DNA of 64,000 nt from Mesostigma viride (Eukaryota > Streptophyta > Mesostigmatophyceae > Mesostigmatales > Mesostigmataceae), in NCBI GenBank assembly GCA_009746045.1, contig RPFO01000333.1:1213674-1277673 (forward strand), read 5' to 3'. Under the pieces are notes generated by a model. That model did not search any database, was not told the origin of the DNA, and was given only the letters and a program-made list of their open reading frames with translations. Both the position numbers and the translations under genes were made by a program. Within the stretch, counting starts at the first letter, position 1. The number at the start of each line of letters is the position of its first letter. Shown here in pieces: positions 34,501 to 44,474 of the stretch.

Positions 34501-37500
34501 ATCGGCACGCCGGCGACAGCGTGCCACGCGCCGCCACCGCGAGTACACACTGCAATGCAAGGTAGTGCGTTGGCTTAATTGGCTGTGGGGAGGGGGGCAA
34601 GACCCTCCTCCTAACCCTAGAGGGGCGTGCTCTAAGGGGAGGGAGGAGGCCCTTGCGAGGGTCAAGAGGCACTGCACCTGGCACAGTCGCCGCGTAGGGG
34701 GCGTTGCGACAGGCCAGGAGCAAGAAGGTGCTGATGCAATATATGGGAAGCAGAATAAGTATGAACAACTGCGCGCGGACGCGGTGAGTCTACCAAAGGC
34801 GGAGGTGGCGGGGAAGGCACGGCTGCTCGACCTGTTGGCTATGCGGCCGAGCTGGCGGGAGATATATGCCAGCGAAGAGAACTGCATCAAGCCAGCGGTC
34901 GTGGCGAGCGCAAAGTATTGGAATGTGCCCAAGCCCAGCCGGGGATGCTCCATGGCTGAATGGGGCAAGCTCATGAGCCGGGCAGCGGGCGTGGGCATGG
35001 TGGCGTTCCGGGAGAGGCGGCCCAAGTGGGTGGATGGCTGCTTTGGAGTGGCCAAGGGGGTGGGTGAGCTTCGGTTCATCGTCAACAGGAAGCTGGGCAA
35101 CCTGCTGTGGGTGGACCCCCCCAAGATCCTGCTACCCCACCTGGGCATCCTCGTGGAGGTCTACATCAAAGGCTGGTGCTACTGCGCCAAGAGCGACCTC
35201 GTGTCATACTACTATTCCATCGAGGTGCCCGAGTGGTGGTGGGACTACCAAGGGCTTCCTAGTGTGTGGTCGACTAGCGTAGGTCTGGCAGGGCCCAGGC
35301 GGAAGGTGTGGCCCGTGCTCAAGGTGCTGGCCATGGGACATTCCCATGCGGTGGCGCTGGGGGAGGCCATCCATGAGATGGTGCTCTACATGACCGGTGC
35401 CCTGGATCCGAGGCGCCAGGTCAACTACCTCTCAAGCGCAGGTGAGCTCACCTTGGTGCGCGACGAGTGTGGCCAGCCACTGCGCTTGGCCATCGAGTAC
35501 AAGGAGGAGCGCGCCGGGGAGCTTCAGATTGACCTGGAAAACCCCCCTGCCCCCATGCTGTCCATCACTATTGATGACTTGGTGGCCAGCAACGGGCGGA
35601 CCTGCGAGGCGGTGAACCAGCTCATCACGCGCGCTATTGAGGAAGGCTACCTCCCTAACAACCTTGTGCCGTCTAAGGAGAAGACTAAGATGGCGAGCCT
35701 GGAAGGGGACGAGCTAGAAGCCCTAGGGGTGGTGCACCGACGGAACGGCGTGCTGGAACCAACGGTCAAGCAGCTCAACCTTGTGATCGCCCACACGCAG
35801 GCTATACTCACTCGAGGCCGAGCTACGGCCGAGGGGCTGGCTGCCGTCTTGGGGCGGTGGTTGTGGCTGCAGATGTTAAGCCGCAGCTGCTTGTCCATTT
35901 GGCAGCAATGTTTCAAATTCATCAGCCTGCAAGGGTGGGGGCAGCGATCCTGGGTGCTGTGGGCCGGGGTGCGGGAGGAGTTAGAGTGTGCCCTGGCCTT
36001 GGCTCCCATGCTAAGGGTTGACCGAAGCGCACCTTTGGCCCGTGAGGTGGTTGCATCTGACGCGTCCACCTACGGGCAAGGTGTCGTGTACGCAACCATG
36101 GAGCCGGGCGATGTGACGGAGCTGGCGAGGGCACGAGAGGTGCGGGGGTACCCGACTTTGCTCATACCAAGTGAGGTGGCCTACGCTGGCCCTAGGCCAC
36201 TGAGCGCGCGGGCGCAACAAGCAATCACTAGCCAGCAATGGCGGGTTGGGGTCCGGAGTCGTTGGCGGGATCCGGGGATGCACATCAACGAGAAGGAGGT
36301 GCGGGCTGCAGTGAAGGGCGTGGAGAGGAGTGCGCGCAGCTTGGCAAACCGAGGCAAGCGGGTGGTGAGGTTGGTGGACTCCACCGCGGCGTTGGGCTGC
36401 TTGGCTAAGGGGCGGTCCTCATCCCACAAGCTCAACAAGCAGTGCCGCCGCTTGTGCGCGCTGACCCTCGCCACGGGGAGTCGTTCCCAGTGGGTGTGGA
36501 CGCCGAGTGCACTTCAACCAGCCGATGGCGTTTCTCGCGGCCAATCCATGGCGACTTTCTTGGCAGGCTGGGTGCGCGACCTGACCGCGGAAGGCATCCA
36601 TCCTAACCCGGGGCCCCCTGCACCTGTTAGCTACCTTCCATTGCTAGAGGGGAAAGTAAAGCCGGCTACTTTGCTGGCCTACCGTCGTGGTCTTGATTCC
36701 CTCTTGACTTGGTGGGAGGCTGGTGGGCGGGCGGACGGGTCATCGTCACGAGCTGACACCCTTGAGGAGACATTTTGTGCGTATGTCGCCTGGGCTCATT
36801 TTCGGGGGTACAGCCGCCAAGTGTGTGTCAATGCCTTGATGGGGTTGCAACTTTATTATCCCGGTATGGTGAAGCGGTGGGACTTGGCCCGTGGCGTCCT
36901 CGCTGGGTGGAAAACACTTGTGCCCCCCCGTGCCCCTCCTCCCATTCCATGGGAGGCGGCGTTTGCACTTGCCAGCACGATGGTCATGCAAGGTCAGCGC
37001 CTTGCGGGCCTGCTGGTTGTCATCGTGTTCCGCCATTACCTGCGAATCTCGGAGGCGCTGAACCTCCGTGTTGGCCATGTGCGCCTCCAGCCTGACGTTC
37101 GGCTTGGGCCGGCTCAACGGGGCGCCCTACTGCTGAGGTCTACCAAGACCTCTAAGGGCAAGACTCAGTCAGTGGTGGTAGAAGATGTGATGTCTGAAAC
37201 CATCCTCCGTCACTGCATCGCGGGTAAGCACGCTTGGGAGGCCGTGTTCCCTTTCACCTACCCGCAATTCCGGCGCATTTGGCAGGCTGCGAGTCAGGCC
37301 TTGGGGGTCGCCCAGATTTTCACCATTCACGGGCTGCGGCATGGAGGTGCCACTCACGATTTCCTCGCGGGTCGCAGCATGGGGGACATCCAGGGCCGGG
37401 GGCGCTGGCTTAGCAGCTCCACGGTTGCCCATTATGTGGGCTTGCACCGCAGTTTGGAGGTGCAGCTGCCTGAGGTTATTCTTCGGGCCATGGCCGCCTG

Positions 37501-40500
37501 CCCCCCCGGGCCTGGCGGGCTATTTTGAAATTGCCCTCCACCTAATTTGGTTGTTCATTTCTCTGTCATTATGCTAGGTTCTTTGCCCCTGGCATGGATC
37601 GCCAGGGAGGGATATAAGGGTAAGGCTAGCCTTTGCCAAGCAATAAGTGTTCCCATGAGCATCGGCGGCCGGGATGTGGCCTGCCTTTTGTATGTGCTCC
37701 ACTCATTGTTTTAATAAAGAGTCTGGTTACCCTGGAGTTCCACGGTTAATAGAATCGTGGTTCTCTGAACATAGTTTCTTTATAGTGAGATGGAAGGGTA
37801 GCCGCTATAGCTAGGTTATTGGGTTCACGTGACATACCTTTTGAGGCCGGTGCGGCCTGATCCGGATCAGTCGTGGCCAAAGCTTTGGCCAGTTTTTCTT
37901 GGCCAGGTGGCAGGAGCTACGTTGAGATATAAACCTGCCACTGTCTAGGTTTCTTGGCTCATGGCGTAGTGATTAACTAGATCTAGATTCTTTCTCTCAC
38001 GCAATATGTGACCTAATAGCCCCGGCAGCCTTACGTAAGCTGCCGGCAATTAGAACGCCACATTGCGTCATTTGTTCAGACGCAACATTTGCGTGGCGAA
38101 AAAATGCCGTCCGGGCCAAGGCCGCATGACACGCAAAAAAGGACAAAAACAAACCCACCTAGCTAAGGTCGGTCTCTTTTCTTTTCCCGCCCACCCTCCC
38201 TGCGTGTTTGGGGGTAAGGCTAGCCTTTGCCAAGCAATAAGTGTTCCCATGAGCATCGGCGGCCGGGATGTGGCCTGCCTTTTGTATGTGCTCCACTCAT
38301 TGTTTTAATAAAGAGTCTGGTTACCCTGGAGTTCCACGGTTAATAGAACAGTCATTCACGCCCTAAGTTGGGTTGGAATAAGTTGTACTCACGCCTTAAG
38401 TTGGGTCGAATAGGATTTCGGCATTCGAAGTTCAAAGTAGTTCAGAATGGTATGTTTAAGTATCTGTAGTTCAAATTAGAATTAGTAGAATTAGTAGAAT
38501 TTAGTAGAGTCTTTCACGCTTTAAGCTGGGTTCAGGCCTTAAGTTGGGTTGACCCCTCAAAACCTCGAACCCAACTTAAGGTGTGGATGACTGTAGGTGG
38601 GCAGTCCTAGGGCATTGAGCGACCTGAACCATTACGGTGGCGTTGGTGGTTGGCTAGTATCTGCTCCGTGACACCTGTCCGCCGCGTCGGTGATTGCCCC
38701 AGGCACGGGTCCGGCTAGAGCGCATGATACAGAGCATAATGGGCGTGCCGTCCACACGGCTAGACGTCCTCTATTTGGCAACAGTTGCCACGCAGTTGCC
38801 ACGGCTACTGCCACTAGGGGACGTGGCCAGTAGGGGATGCTGCCACTAGGGGACGCGGCCAAGTCGACTCGCGGTCTCTCAACGGGAGACAGCTCGTGTG
38901 CATGCTAGTCCATCTGTCAATTGCTCCCTCTATGCAACCCTCATCCGCGATGCAGACGACTTGGGAAGCCACCCCTCGTCCGTGCACCCCTTGTCCTCAT
39001 GAAGCCGGTGTGTACGGTTTCGCGGGTGGTGTGCGTTCCGCAGACGAAACCGGTGCTGCTGCTGGAGCCCTCCGCGTGTTACTTATTCGCTGCCAAGTGG
39101 TCCCCCTTCCGCCCAACGGTGTTGGCGGTGGCGGCGGGCGATGGTCGAGCCTTCCTGTACGACCTCCATGTGAGTGCATTGTGCGCATGTATGACCTCCA
39201 TGTGAGTGCATTGTGCGCATGTGCGACCTCCATGTGAGTGCATTGTGCGCATGTACTGTCCTCCATGTGAGTGGAGCATGTGCTTGCACGACCTCCATGT
39301 GAGTGCGGCGTGCACCAGGTAGGGCACGTGTGGCAGTACATGTGCAGGTGGGATGATGGGGCAAAACAGCTGGTTGGCTAGATAGCTGCCAGCTGGCAGC
39401 CTGGCAGGCTGATTTCAAATCCTGGCTGGACGATGCTAACTTGTGTAGGGCTTGCGGGCTTGTAGGACTGTCTGGCATGTTCTGGCTGATACTGTGTGAC
39501 ATGACCAGCTACAGTGGCCATGGCAACTATGCCGTGCACAGTGTGAAGGTGCTGGTTGCAGCCATGACCTGTGGAATACATGCGTGTTGCCACCCAAGGA
39601 AACTGGGGTTGCTTTGCGACCTTTTTGGATGATCCACCGCACACGAAACTGTGGAAGCTGCTGCCTTGTGCTTGTGTTGGCGCTCAAACCTATTTGTTGC
39701 CAACAATCAAACCTATTTGTATGCCATGGGTATCCTGTACTGACCTGATGTGCTTCCTGCTCCTGTCACCGCGCTGCTCCATGTCTGCTGGAATCTGGCA
39801 ATGACGTGAATGACAACGGCGACAACGACAACGAACCACGGCGATGGCCCCACCAGCGGAGCACACTTCACCCGATTACGGCACTCAACGTGTGCGACAC
39901 GCCGCGGCCAGTGTATGCGCTCGAGTTCAACCCACGCTTGCCCGAATACCTTGCGACCAGTGATGGGCCGACCATAAAGGTGAGCATCTGCAGCATCACT
40001 GTCGTGAGAGGGGATGGCTGCAAAATGGGGAGGGGGTGATGTCAGGGTTGCGGTCAACACTGATTGGGCCTCGTGAGGCAGGGTTTTGCCCACCCGGGAT
40101 GAGTTGCAGCTCAAGGGGGGTAGGGCCTAGCGCAGGTTTGGCAGGGCCCCAAATGGCCCCACCAGAAAGGCGTCGTCGGGGGGTGCGAGGAGTTGATAGT
40201 TAGACGTGTTCATTTCTTCCTAGGCATGCATTTTGGTAATGCCTGCCTATTGAAACAGGGACCCACAGCCATTGTACACATAGCGCCAACCCTGCCAGGC
40301 TGCGTGCCTCATGCATCCTCCATTCCTATCTACTCAACAATGCCGGTTAACAGTATGCAGGCACTAGCTAATCATTCATTCATTCGTTCGTTCGTTCGTT
40401 CGTTCATTCTTTCATTCATTCACTCAGTCACTCATTCACTCCATTCATTCATTCATTCATTCATTCATTCATTCATTCATTCATTCATTCATTCATTCAT

Positions 40501-40860
40501 TCATTCATTCATTCATTCATTCATTCATTCATTCATTCATTCATTCATTCATTCATTCATTCATTCATTCATTCATTCATTCATTCATTCATTCATTCAT
40601 TCAATCAATCAATCATTCATTCACGTGCCTCTGTCGGGAGAGTGACGGGGTACAAACGTTTTTGAGTAGGTACCTGTCATCCCTGCTTGATGCACAGCAA
40701 GAAGGGGCACTCACTATTTTGCAAACTGTTAACCGCTTTGCAGGTTTGGCAGCTGGGCCAAGCATTCACGGAGCAGCGGGCTGCGGAATATCGGGTACTG
40801 GACCGGCTGGCAGATGTAGGGGAGGCCAGCAACGAAGTGCAAGCGGGGTACAGTCTGTGA
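22575..40860 (+). CDS. DYNC2I2 (WDR34, FAP133): Cytoplasmic dynein-2 intermediate chain 2 (WDR34/FAP133), fourteen exons
   Basis: Exons: 22575-22784, 23170-23314, 25239-25461, 26549-26663, 27600-27666, 28549-28643, 29127-29189, 29731-29801, 30304-30359, 31320-31472, 32467-32627, 39044-39169, 39857-39979, 40744-40860. They join in frame to 574 aa. The N-terminus holds T-D-P-V, G-M-Q-S and V-Q-T-D, like the light-chain-binding stretches of dynein intermediate chains. WD repeats follow: [65 protein letters not shown] and K-V-W-Q-L. Order and wording match human WDR34. The protein helps retrograde intraflagellar transport, so the cell makes cilia. Exon 5 could start 3 bases earlier at a second AG. 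Confidence 0.92.
22978..23404. repeat. Homopolymer G/C runs in DYNC2I2 introns 1-2
   Basis: Runs of about 20 C (22979-22998) and of G (about 23335-23353 and 23386-23404) flank exon 2. A further run of about 24 G lies at 28718-28741 in intron 6. Some of these lengths may be uncertain because of sequencing error. Confidence 0.8.
23577..24840. mobile_element. Inverted pair of gag-like retroelement relics in DYNC2I2 intron 2
   Basis: A plus-strand open segment (23580-23880) and a minus-strand one (24001-24420) encode the same sequence in opposite orientation. Both have A-E-G-G-R-A-V, G-G-H-T, G-D-G-A-A-C-x-E-E-A-G-S-L-S and a following A-M-L-G-F-T-x-L-V-D type stretch. The minus copy extends upstream (24538-24837) into a zinc-knuckle-like motif, C-H-T-C-G-Q-P-G-H, with a late cysteine. 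The spacing to that last Cys is longer than in a normal CCHC box. No reverse transcriptase lies nearby, so these look like fragments of a retroelement gag. Confidence 0.5.
25808..26000. repeat. (GGGT)n microsatellite, about 190 bp, DYNC2I2 intron 3
   Basis: An almost pure GGGT run with one GGAT interruption near 25977. The G-runs on the plus (RNA) strand could fold as G-quadruplexes. Confidence 0.95.
26386..26482. repeat. (GGCAT)n microsatellite, about 95 bp, DYNC2I2 intron 3
   Basis: A pentanucleotide GCATG run with one variant unit (GGCAC) near the end, lying about 70 bases before exon 4. Confidence 0.95.
30709..30992. repeat. 36-bp minisatellite, about eight copies, DYNC2I2 intron 9
   Basis: The unit begins CTTACACGTGTCCTTATACG and continues with TCCCATTGTTCATCTC. 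Copies differ by one or two bases. Each copy is a multiple of three long, so the array is open in several frames, but I see no reason to call it coding. Confidence 0.9.
31680..32430. repeat. Tetranucleotide block (CCCA/CCCG)n then (CACT)n filling intron 10
   Basis: Runs of CCCA (31713-31763), GCCC variants (31764-31822) and CCCA (to about 31905) give way to about 490 bases of CACT with blocks of CGCT and CAGT. The run ends about 35 bases before exon 11. Nearly all of DYNC2I2 intron 10 is simple repeat. Confidence 0.95.
32849..33281 (+). repeat. Split direct repeat A1
   Basis: Starts ATCGTGGTTCTCTGAAC. It contains CCCGGCAGCCTTACG followed by TAAGCTGCCGG, an inverted pair that could form a hairpin. 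Copy A2 is at 37754-38186. Confidence 0.9.
33369..34424 (+). CDS. Retrotransposon ORF1 (gag-like)
   Basis: An ATG-started open frame of 351 codons, 88 bases after repeat A1. The protein is Ala/Gly/Lys-rich, with a basic N-terminus (M-P-K-G-R-K-A), a central acidic stretch (D-D-E-E-D-E-E-G-E) and a more ordered C-terminal half ([13 protein letters not shown]). I see no zinc knuckle. By position it is the gag-like protein of this element. Its last 322 bases overlap the open frame of ORF2. Confidence 0.75.
   Translation: MPKGRKATGGQAARGEDGTPTPRAAAASHAPVAFSAKKKQLATLLAKCISPAEAVGAVEQVFGAEDWVTDASSWSSSQLKSVVQLLADHVDVGDVLDARDPNGTLVAKLLAVADLAADEEEDQALPPTTPAQRKMAKPKGAAKVSAGGGAVGKEMRARLATFVGAPPETENQDDEEDEEGEVAAEKFMQGLKAALGGMEGAGSHFKASKGVALPSRAKSVKYRVSERVLPGVLEDASDNGMGIRSWVMTVKPGNWRNMENRKIVMNIALAMDTLLKELGSAAGELVGMEYLMRVVAALLQVEGQGGGGWKVASHLLPLGEEAALSATPAVKAALQTAILLDKLSKAQQVGK
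34425..37528 (+). CDS. Retrotransposon ORF2: reverse transcriptase, RNase H and tyrosine recombinase
   Basis: The frame is open from 34103 (no ATG there), with 1141 codons; the useful part starts after ORF1 ends. In order: a reverse transcriptase with [10 protein letters not shown], the S-D-L-V-S-Y-Y-Y motif A and the T-I-D-D-L catalytic motif C (Asp at about 491-492, I-D-D in place of the more usual Y-x-D-D); an RNase H with [21 protein letters not shown] and P-A-D-G-V-S-R; N-P-G-P at 835-838; and a tyrosine recombinase with [20 protein letters not shown] and A-H-Y. The Arg-His-x-x-Arg-Tyr set is complete. ORF2 is in the -1 frame relative to ORF1, so it may be made by frameshift or reinitiation. 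Confidence 0.92.
37618..38348 (+). repeat. Right-end repeats B1-A2-B2
   Basis: B1 (37618-37754) begins GGGTAAGGCTAGCC and contains AATAAAGAGTCTGG. A2 (37754-38186) and B2 (38212-38348) follow. About 25 bases of unique sequence (CCGCCCACCCTCCCTGCG...) separate A2 from B2. Confidence 0.9.
38348..38595. mobile_element. MITE abutting the retrotransposon
   Basis: Terminal inverted repeats: CAGTCATTCACGCCCTAAG on the left, and the reverse complement of CTTAAGGTGTGGATGACTG on the right, followed by TA. The interior (CATTCGAAGTTCAAAGTAG...) matches the copy at 62473-62687 in reverse. The left TA expected from a TA target duplication is replaced by the end of retrotransposon repeat B2. Confidence 0.75.
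39163..39320 (+). repeat. 32-bp minisatellite duplicating an exon end and its splice donor
   Basis: The end of DYNC2I2 exon 12 (CCTCCAT) and its donor (GTGAGTG) are repeated. GT dinucleotides in the same context lie at 39170, 39202, 39234, 39267 and 39299, separated by TGCATTGTGCGCATGT-like spacer. Only the first keeps my model in phase with exon 13. Confidence 0.9.
40372..40622. repeat. (ATTC)n microsatellite, about 250 bp, DYNC2I2 intron 13
   Basis: An ATTC run with GTTC variants at its left end and ATCA variants at its right end. It ends about 120 bases before exon 14. Confidence 0.95.
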
Positions 40861-41960
40861 TGGCCCTGGACATCAGTGCGGTACCTAGCATGTTTCTTGC
40901 CATGCCAGTCTCTTCATGCCCCCTGCCCGCTGTGCACACTCAGGGACTAAAAGCACTCAGGTGCTCGGTGACTCCTAAACGGGAGCACGTGATATTAATT
41001 GCAAAGTTGTATTGCATGTTTGTATTGCACCCATTGGTTGTCTCATTGGTATTGCACCCACTGTGTTGCGCCCGGCCCGGCACCATGCTGCGGATCTAGA
41101 GCGCTCTGTGCCCTGCCCGCTTGTGGCAGTGAGAGCTAGACTAGCTTGGACGGCCGGGCGCCCTCCCCGTACGAGCTCGGTCCTTCATTCTCGCTGTGTA
41201 TAGCTAGGGTTTGAAGGTTCTGTATTGGCACCCACGTGGCACAGTCACGTGCTTATTAATTATAATTGTACATCAAATTATTATGGCTGGCCGGCAAATG
41301 TACGTGACGCGCGCCATCCCACGATCGATTATGATTGATGGCTGATGCAGGTCTAGACGTGATGCATATATGAATGGTGGACGTACCAAAATTTGATCGA
41401 ACAGATCTGAAATAAACAATGTCGACTAGAGTTCTGCCACTGGTTCGATCTAGTACGTTGTGGAACGGATCGAAAGCACTCGAACTCTATCAAAGTGCTC
41501 TGGACAATTATGTACAACGTACCGAGCTGTAGGATTGCGTGACTATATATTCGTTGAGAATGATAAGTTACGGAGGTGAGAGGGGCATGCAACATAAGGA
41601 AAAACAGGAAAAGAAGAAGAACCCTGATCGAGAAATGAATAGGAATCTGACGGGGACATCGATCCAAGGATCACGCCAGCTGCACAAGGTACAACTAACT
41701 AAATCACAAAACTACGACACGCAGTGCTCAACATCGCTGCCGGCCCACCATGCAGGCCTGGGCCGGAGGGATCTAGACCGCATGGGTCGCGACAAAGTCG
41801 GCCCGGGTGCGGCGGAATAACACATCAGCCACGGTGCGAGACTATATATCGGGATAGGTCCGGATTCTCCCGATTTCTGGCTTGCGCTGGTTGTCTCCTT
41901 GCAATATATAATTAATCATGGTTGTCTCATTGATGGTTGATGATGCCATATGAAATAATG
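40861..41960. other. 3' flank of DYNC2I2 with LINE tail fragments
   Basis: A type B LINE tail fragment lies at about 40930-41005 (AGGGACTAAAAGCACT, then GACTCCTAAACGGGAGCACG). A copy of the dispersed GGTTGTCTCCTTG repeat lies at 41857-41905, with weaker ones near 41034 and 41920. A 93-codon open frame at 41539-41820 has no recognisable product. Confidence 0.5.
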
Positions 41961-41964
41961 GCTG

Positions 41965-43350
41965 ACGGCGACTGGCCTGGCTGACGGCGGCGCTCATGCA
42001 GAACTTTTGCGTCTGAGCCCCAAATTCAGTCAGATCACTCGTATTCGATGCGTCTTTTCAAGATGCACCCGCCAGTATAGTCGGTTACGGCTAGCTGAAA
42101 CACAGTATCGCAAAAGTTACGCATGCACGTGACAAGATTCAAGCGACAAGATTCAAGCTATGATCGTGACTCCGAAAGCTAAACGATGTCTGTCAAAAAG
42201 GAGCTGGAACAGCTTCCCAGCAGCTCGATCTCAGCCCTGTCCACCTTGTCGCCCTTGCCCTTGCTCGGCCGCCTGGATTACTCGCCAACTGGCCATCGCC
42301 GAGCTCGCCTCGCCCGAGCCCAAGAAATTACCCTGCCACGATCGAACACCCGTATAGCCGTTGGCTCCCTGTCAACGCGGAACACTTCACCTTCTTTTGG
42401 CGTATACTGGCTATTAATGGCTATTAACGGCAGACGCTTGACCTCCGCGAGGAGGCCGAGCTCGCCAAGCGCAGCCTCAACGTCATTGTCAAGAATCTCA
42501 AGATGGAGGAAGGTGAGAATTCCGAGAAGCTTGCACGTGCTTTTGAGAGAGAAATCCTTGATCGCATGGGCCTTACTGGTGAGATCGAGCTGGCCGCCCA
42601 CCGCCTTCCCCGCGCGCGGGGTAAGGCAGGGCCGCCCCCGCTCCTTCTCACCTTTAAGACCCCGGCCGGAGGACAAGATTTCTTTTCTCAGACGCCGCAA
42701 GCGGCTCGAGAAGACTCTCTTCACCCTTGACGACGACTTGACCCTGGCGCAGCAACAACGGCGACGGGAGCTATGGCCGACCTACCTCCAGCTCCGGCAG
42801 ACCAAGGCGGGGCAGCCGGTGTACTGGAAGGGGGCGGCCATCTACGTCGGCCACAAGCCCTGGCAGGCGACCCCCGCGGCCCCAGCGACTCCAGACGCCC
42901 CAGCCTAGGGGAATACAGCAGTAGTAGTGTAGAATAGATAGACCGTGGCCATGTACATGTACGCCTCCTAGAGGCCCTATCCCAGCTAAGCCACGCGCTT
43001 TATTTAATCATGTACATGTGTGCCTATGATGAGCCACACTCCAGATGATGCCTAGCTTTATTTAGCTATGCTGTGCCCGATGCAGGGAGTAGCTCTCTGC
43101 TGAGAAGCCATGCCATAGCTCTTGTTTAGCCATGATGATCTTCCCCCACATGCCACGCTCCCCCTTAACCGGGCATAGCGCGATACATCATGCAAGGGTG
43201 CAGGTGCCTTGGTGCACCTAGAGCAAGTGTTGTTTACATTCCCACCCTTGCAGGAAGTAGCTTAGAATGTATTATAGGCTCATATGCCCCTTCTCAGGGC
43301 TATGTGCTACATATACTCCCAACGGAGTTATGTTCCTAATTAATTAATTA
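41965..43350 (+). mobile_element. ORF1-only LINE element, type A, internally deleted
   Basis: The 5' end (GCTGACGGCGGCGCTCAT, then ATTCGATGCGTC) matches the 5' end of the minus-strand copy near 61290. ORF1 is present from about 42425: coiled-coil L-D-L-R-E-E-A-E-L-A-K-R-S, RRM part with H-R-L-P-R-A-R-G-K-A and L-L-L-T-F, then after a frameshift S-F-L-R-R-R-K-R-L, T-L-D-D-D-L-T-L-A-Q-Q-Q and V-Y-W-K-G, stopping at about 42906. About 420 bases of 3' UTR end in CATACTCCCAACGGAGT-type hairpin sequence and (TTAA)n at 43310-43350. No ORF2 is present. Confidence 0.75.
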
Positions 43351-44105
43351 ATTGATTAATGGCTATGCCTGTCAAGGAGGGAATTAATGCATCCAGATCA
43401 TTTATAAGCTCCTCGTAAAGGAACGGAACTTGCTCTTTATGCCCGCTGAAGGGCCGAGGATGTGGATTACAATTACAACCTCTCTAGGGATGTACAATGA
43501 GTTAGCCAAGGTGCAACTCCGCACGATTATCTTGACCAGCGTCTTCCAAGCTCCGCGCGCAATGTTGTTCAAAGCTATAGCCTAGCCACATACCTTCCAC
43601 CCCATACGTCATGCAGGCCTTCTAGGCCCTCTCCTCAAGCCCCCCCTGGGTGCCTGTGCTTGTTTAGGAGGCATGAACCATCATGGAGGTGCAGGTGCAC
43701 CTAGTGCACCCAGAGCAGGTGATAGTTGTACATCCTACACCTGCAGGTTGTTGCCCTGATTGTATTAAAATGCGCAAATAACATTAACGATAAGCTCCGC
43801 AGCCCAGCTAGCCCAGGCACAGCCGGCAGCCACATCGGCTTCCTCACTCTGCAAGGACATTATCCGAGCAGTGCTGGAGGAGCACGTGACCTGGCCGTTG
43901 CATGGCCGAGGGGGAGAAGATGACATTGATGACCACGGCGCTTTTATGGTGTGAGACCAATTAAGGTCTCCAATGCCGGAAAAACAAGGTCGCCCACAAC
44001 AAGCTTAATTCAAACTCAGCTCACGGCGCTGCATGCATGCAGACCGCGGCGCTGGCCTCTGATGCGTGCATGCTCATGCCCTAGGTGACCCGTCCTGCCG
44101 CTCTC
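43351..44105. other. Unassigned sequence with a diverged type A 3' UTR fragment
   Basis: About 43560-43750 resembles the type A 3' UTR (GGTGCAGGTGCACCTAG..., CACCTGCAGG). The rest shows no coding signal. Confidence 0.4.
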
Positions 44106-44470
44106 GGCTAAGCCGACCTGCTGCGGTCAGCGACCGCCTTGACCATGGTCACCGACGCCATTGCTACTAGTACGAAACTCCAGGATCTGGAAGCACACCG
44201 ACAGGCGGAAAAACGGGAGCCACTGGCAAGCGATCGATCTCGCCCGCCACGAGAGCCGAGCCGTGCTGCGCCGTTTCCCCCAGGAGCCAGGGGACACGTC
44301 AAACTCTTGCAATTGCTGACGAGCCGTCAAGAACAAGCTTCTTACCCTCATGGGCCTGGCAGGTGAAGTAGAAGTGCGTGGGTGCCACCGCCTTGATCCC
44401 CACTCACAAGTCCCGGGACAAGGCGGCTAGCTTCTCCACCAGTCCTGCCCTGACACCAATTCCACTCCTT
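44106..44470 (+). mobile_element. LINE ORF1 middle fragment (type B)
   Basis: Plus-strand copy of the segment at 8930-9240: D-A-I-A-T-x-x-K-L-Q-D-L-E-A-H-R-Q-A, then a frameshifted L-R-R-F-P-Q-E-P-G-type stretch and C-H-R-L. Several indels break it. Confidence 0.65.
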
Positions 44471-44474
44471 GAAG

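Larger units (their letters stand above)
32849..38348 (+). mobile_element. Tyrosine-recombinase retrotransposon (DIRS order, PAT/Kangaroo-type split direct repeats) in DYNC2I2 intron 11
   Basis: The layout is A1 (32849-33281), ORF1, ORF2, B1 (37618-37754), A2 (37754-38186), B2 (38212-38348). The two 433-bp A copies differ at two bases that I could find (33049 and 33268 against A2), and the 137-bp B copies look identical. A1...B1-A2-B2 is the split-direct-repeat layout of PAT/Kangaroo/TOC-like elements, in contrast to the inverted ends of DIRS1 itself. Such elements integrate with a tyrosine recombinase and make no target duplication; none is visible here. Both ORFs are open, so the insertion looks young. 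It lies in the same orientation as the host gene, between exons 11 and 12. Confidence 0.9.

Noticed and set aside
40193-40645. Ser-Phe-Ile-His repeat protein
   Set aside because: It is the translation of the ATTC microsatellite in intron 13.
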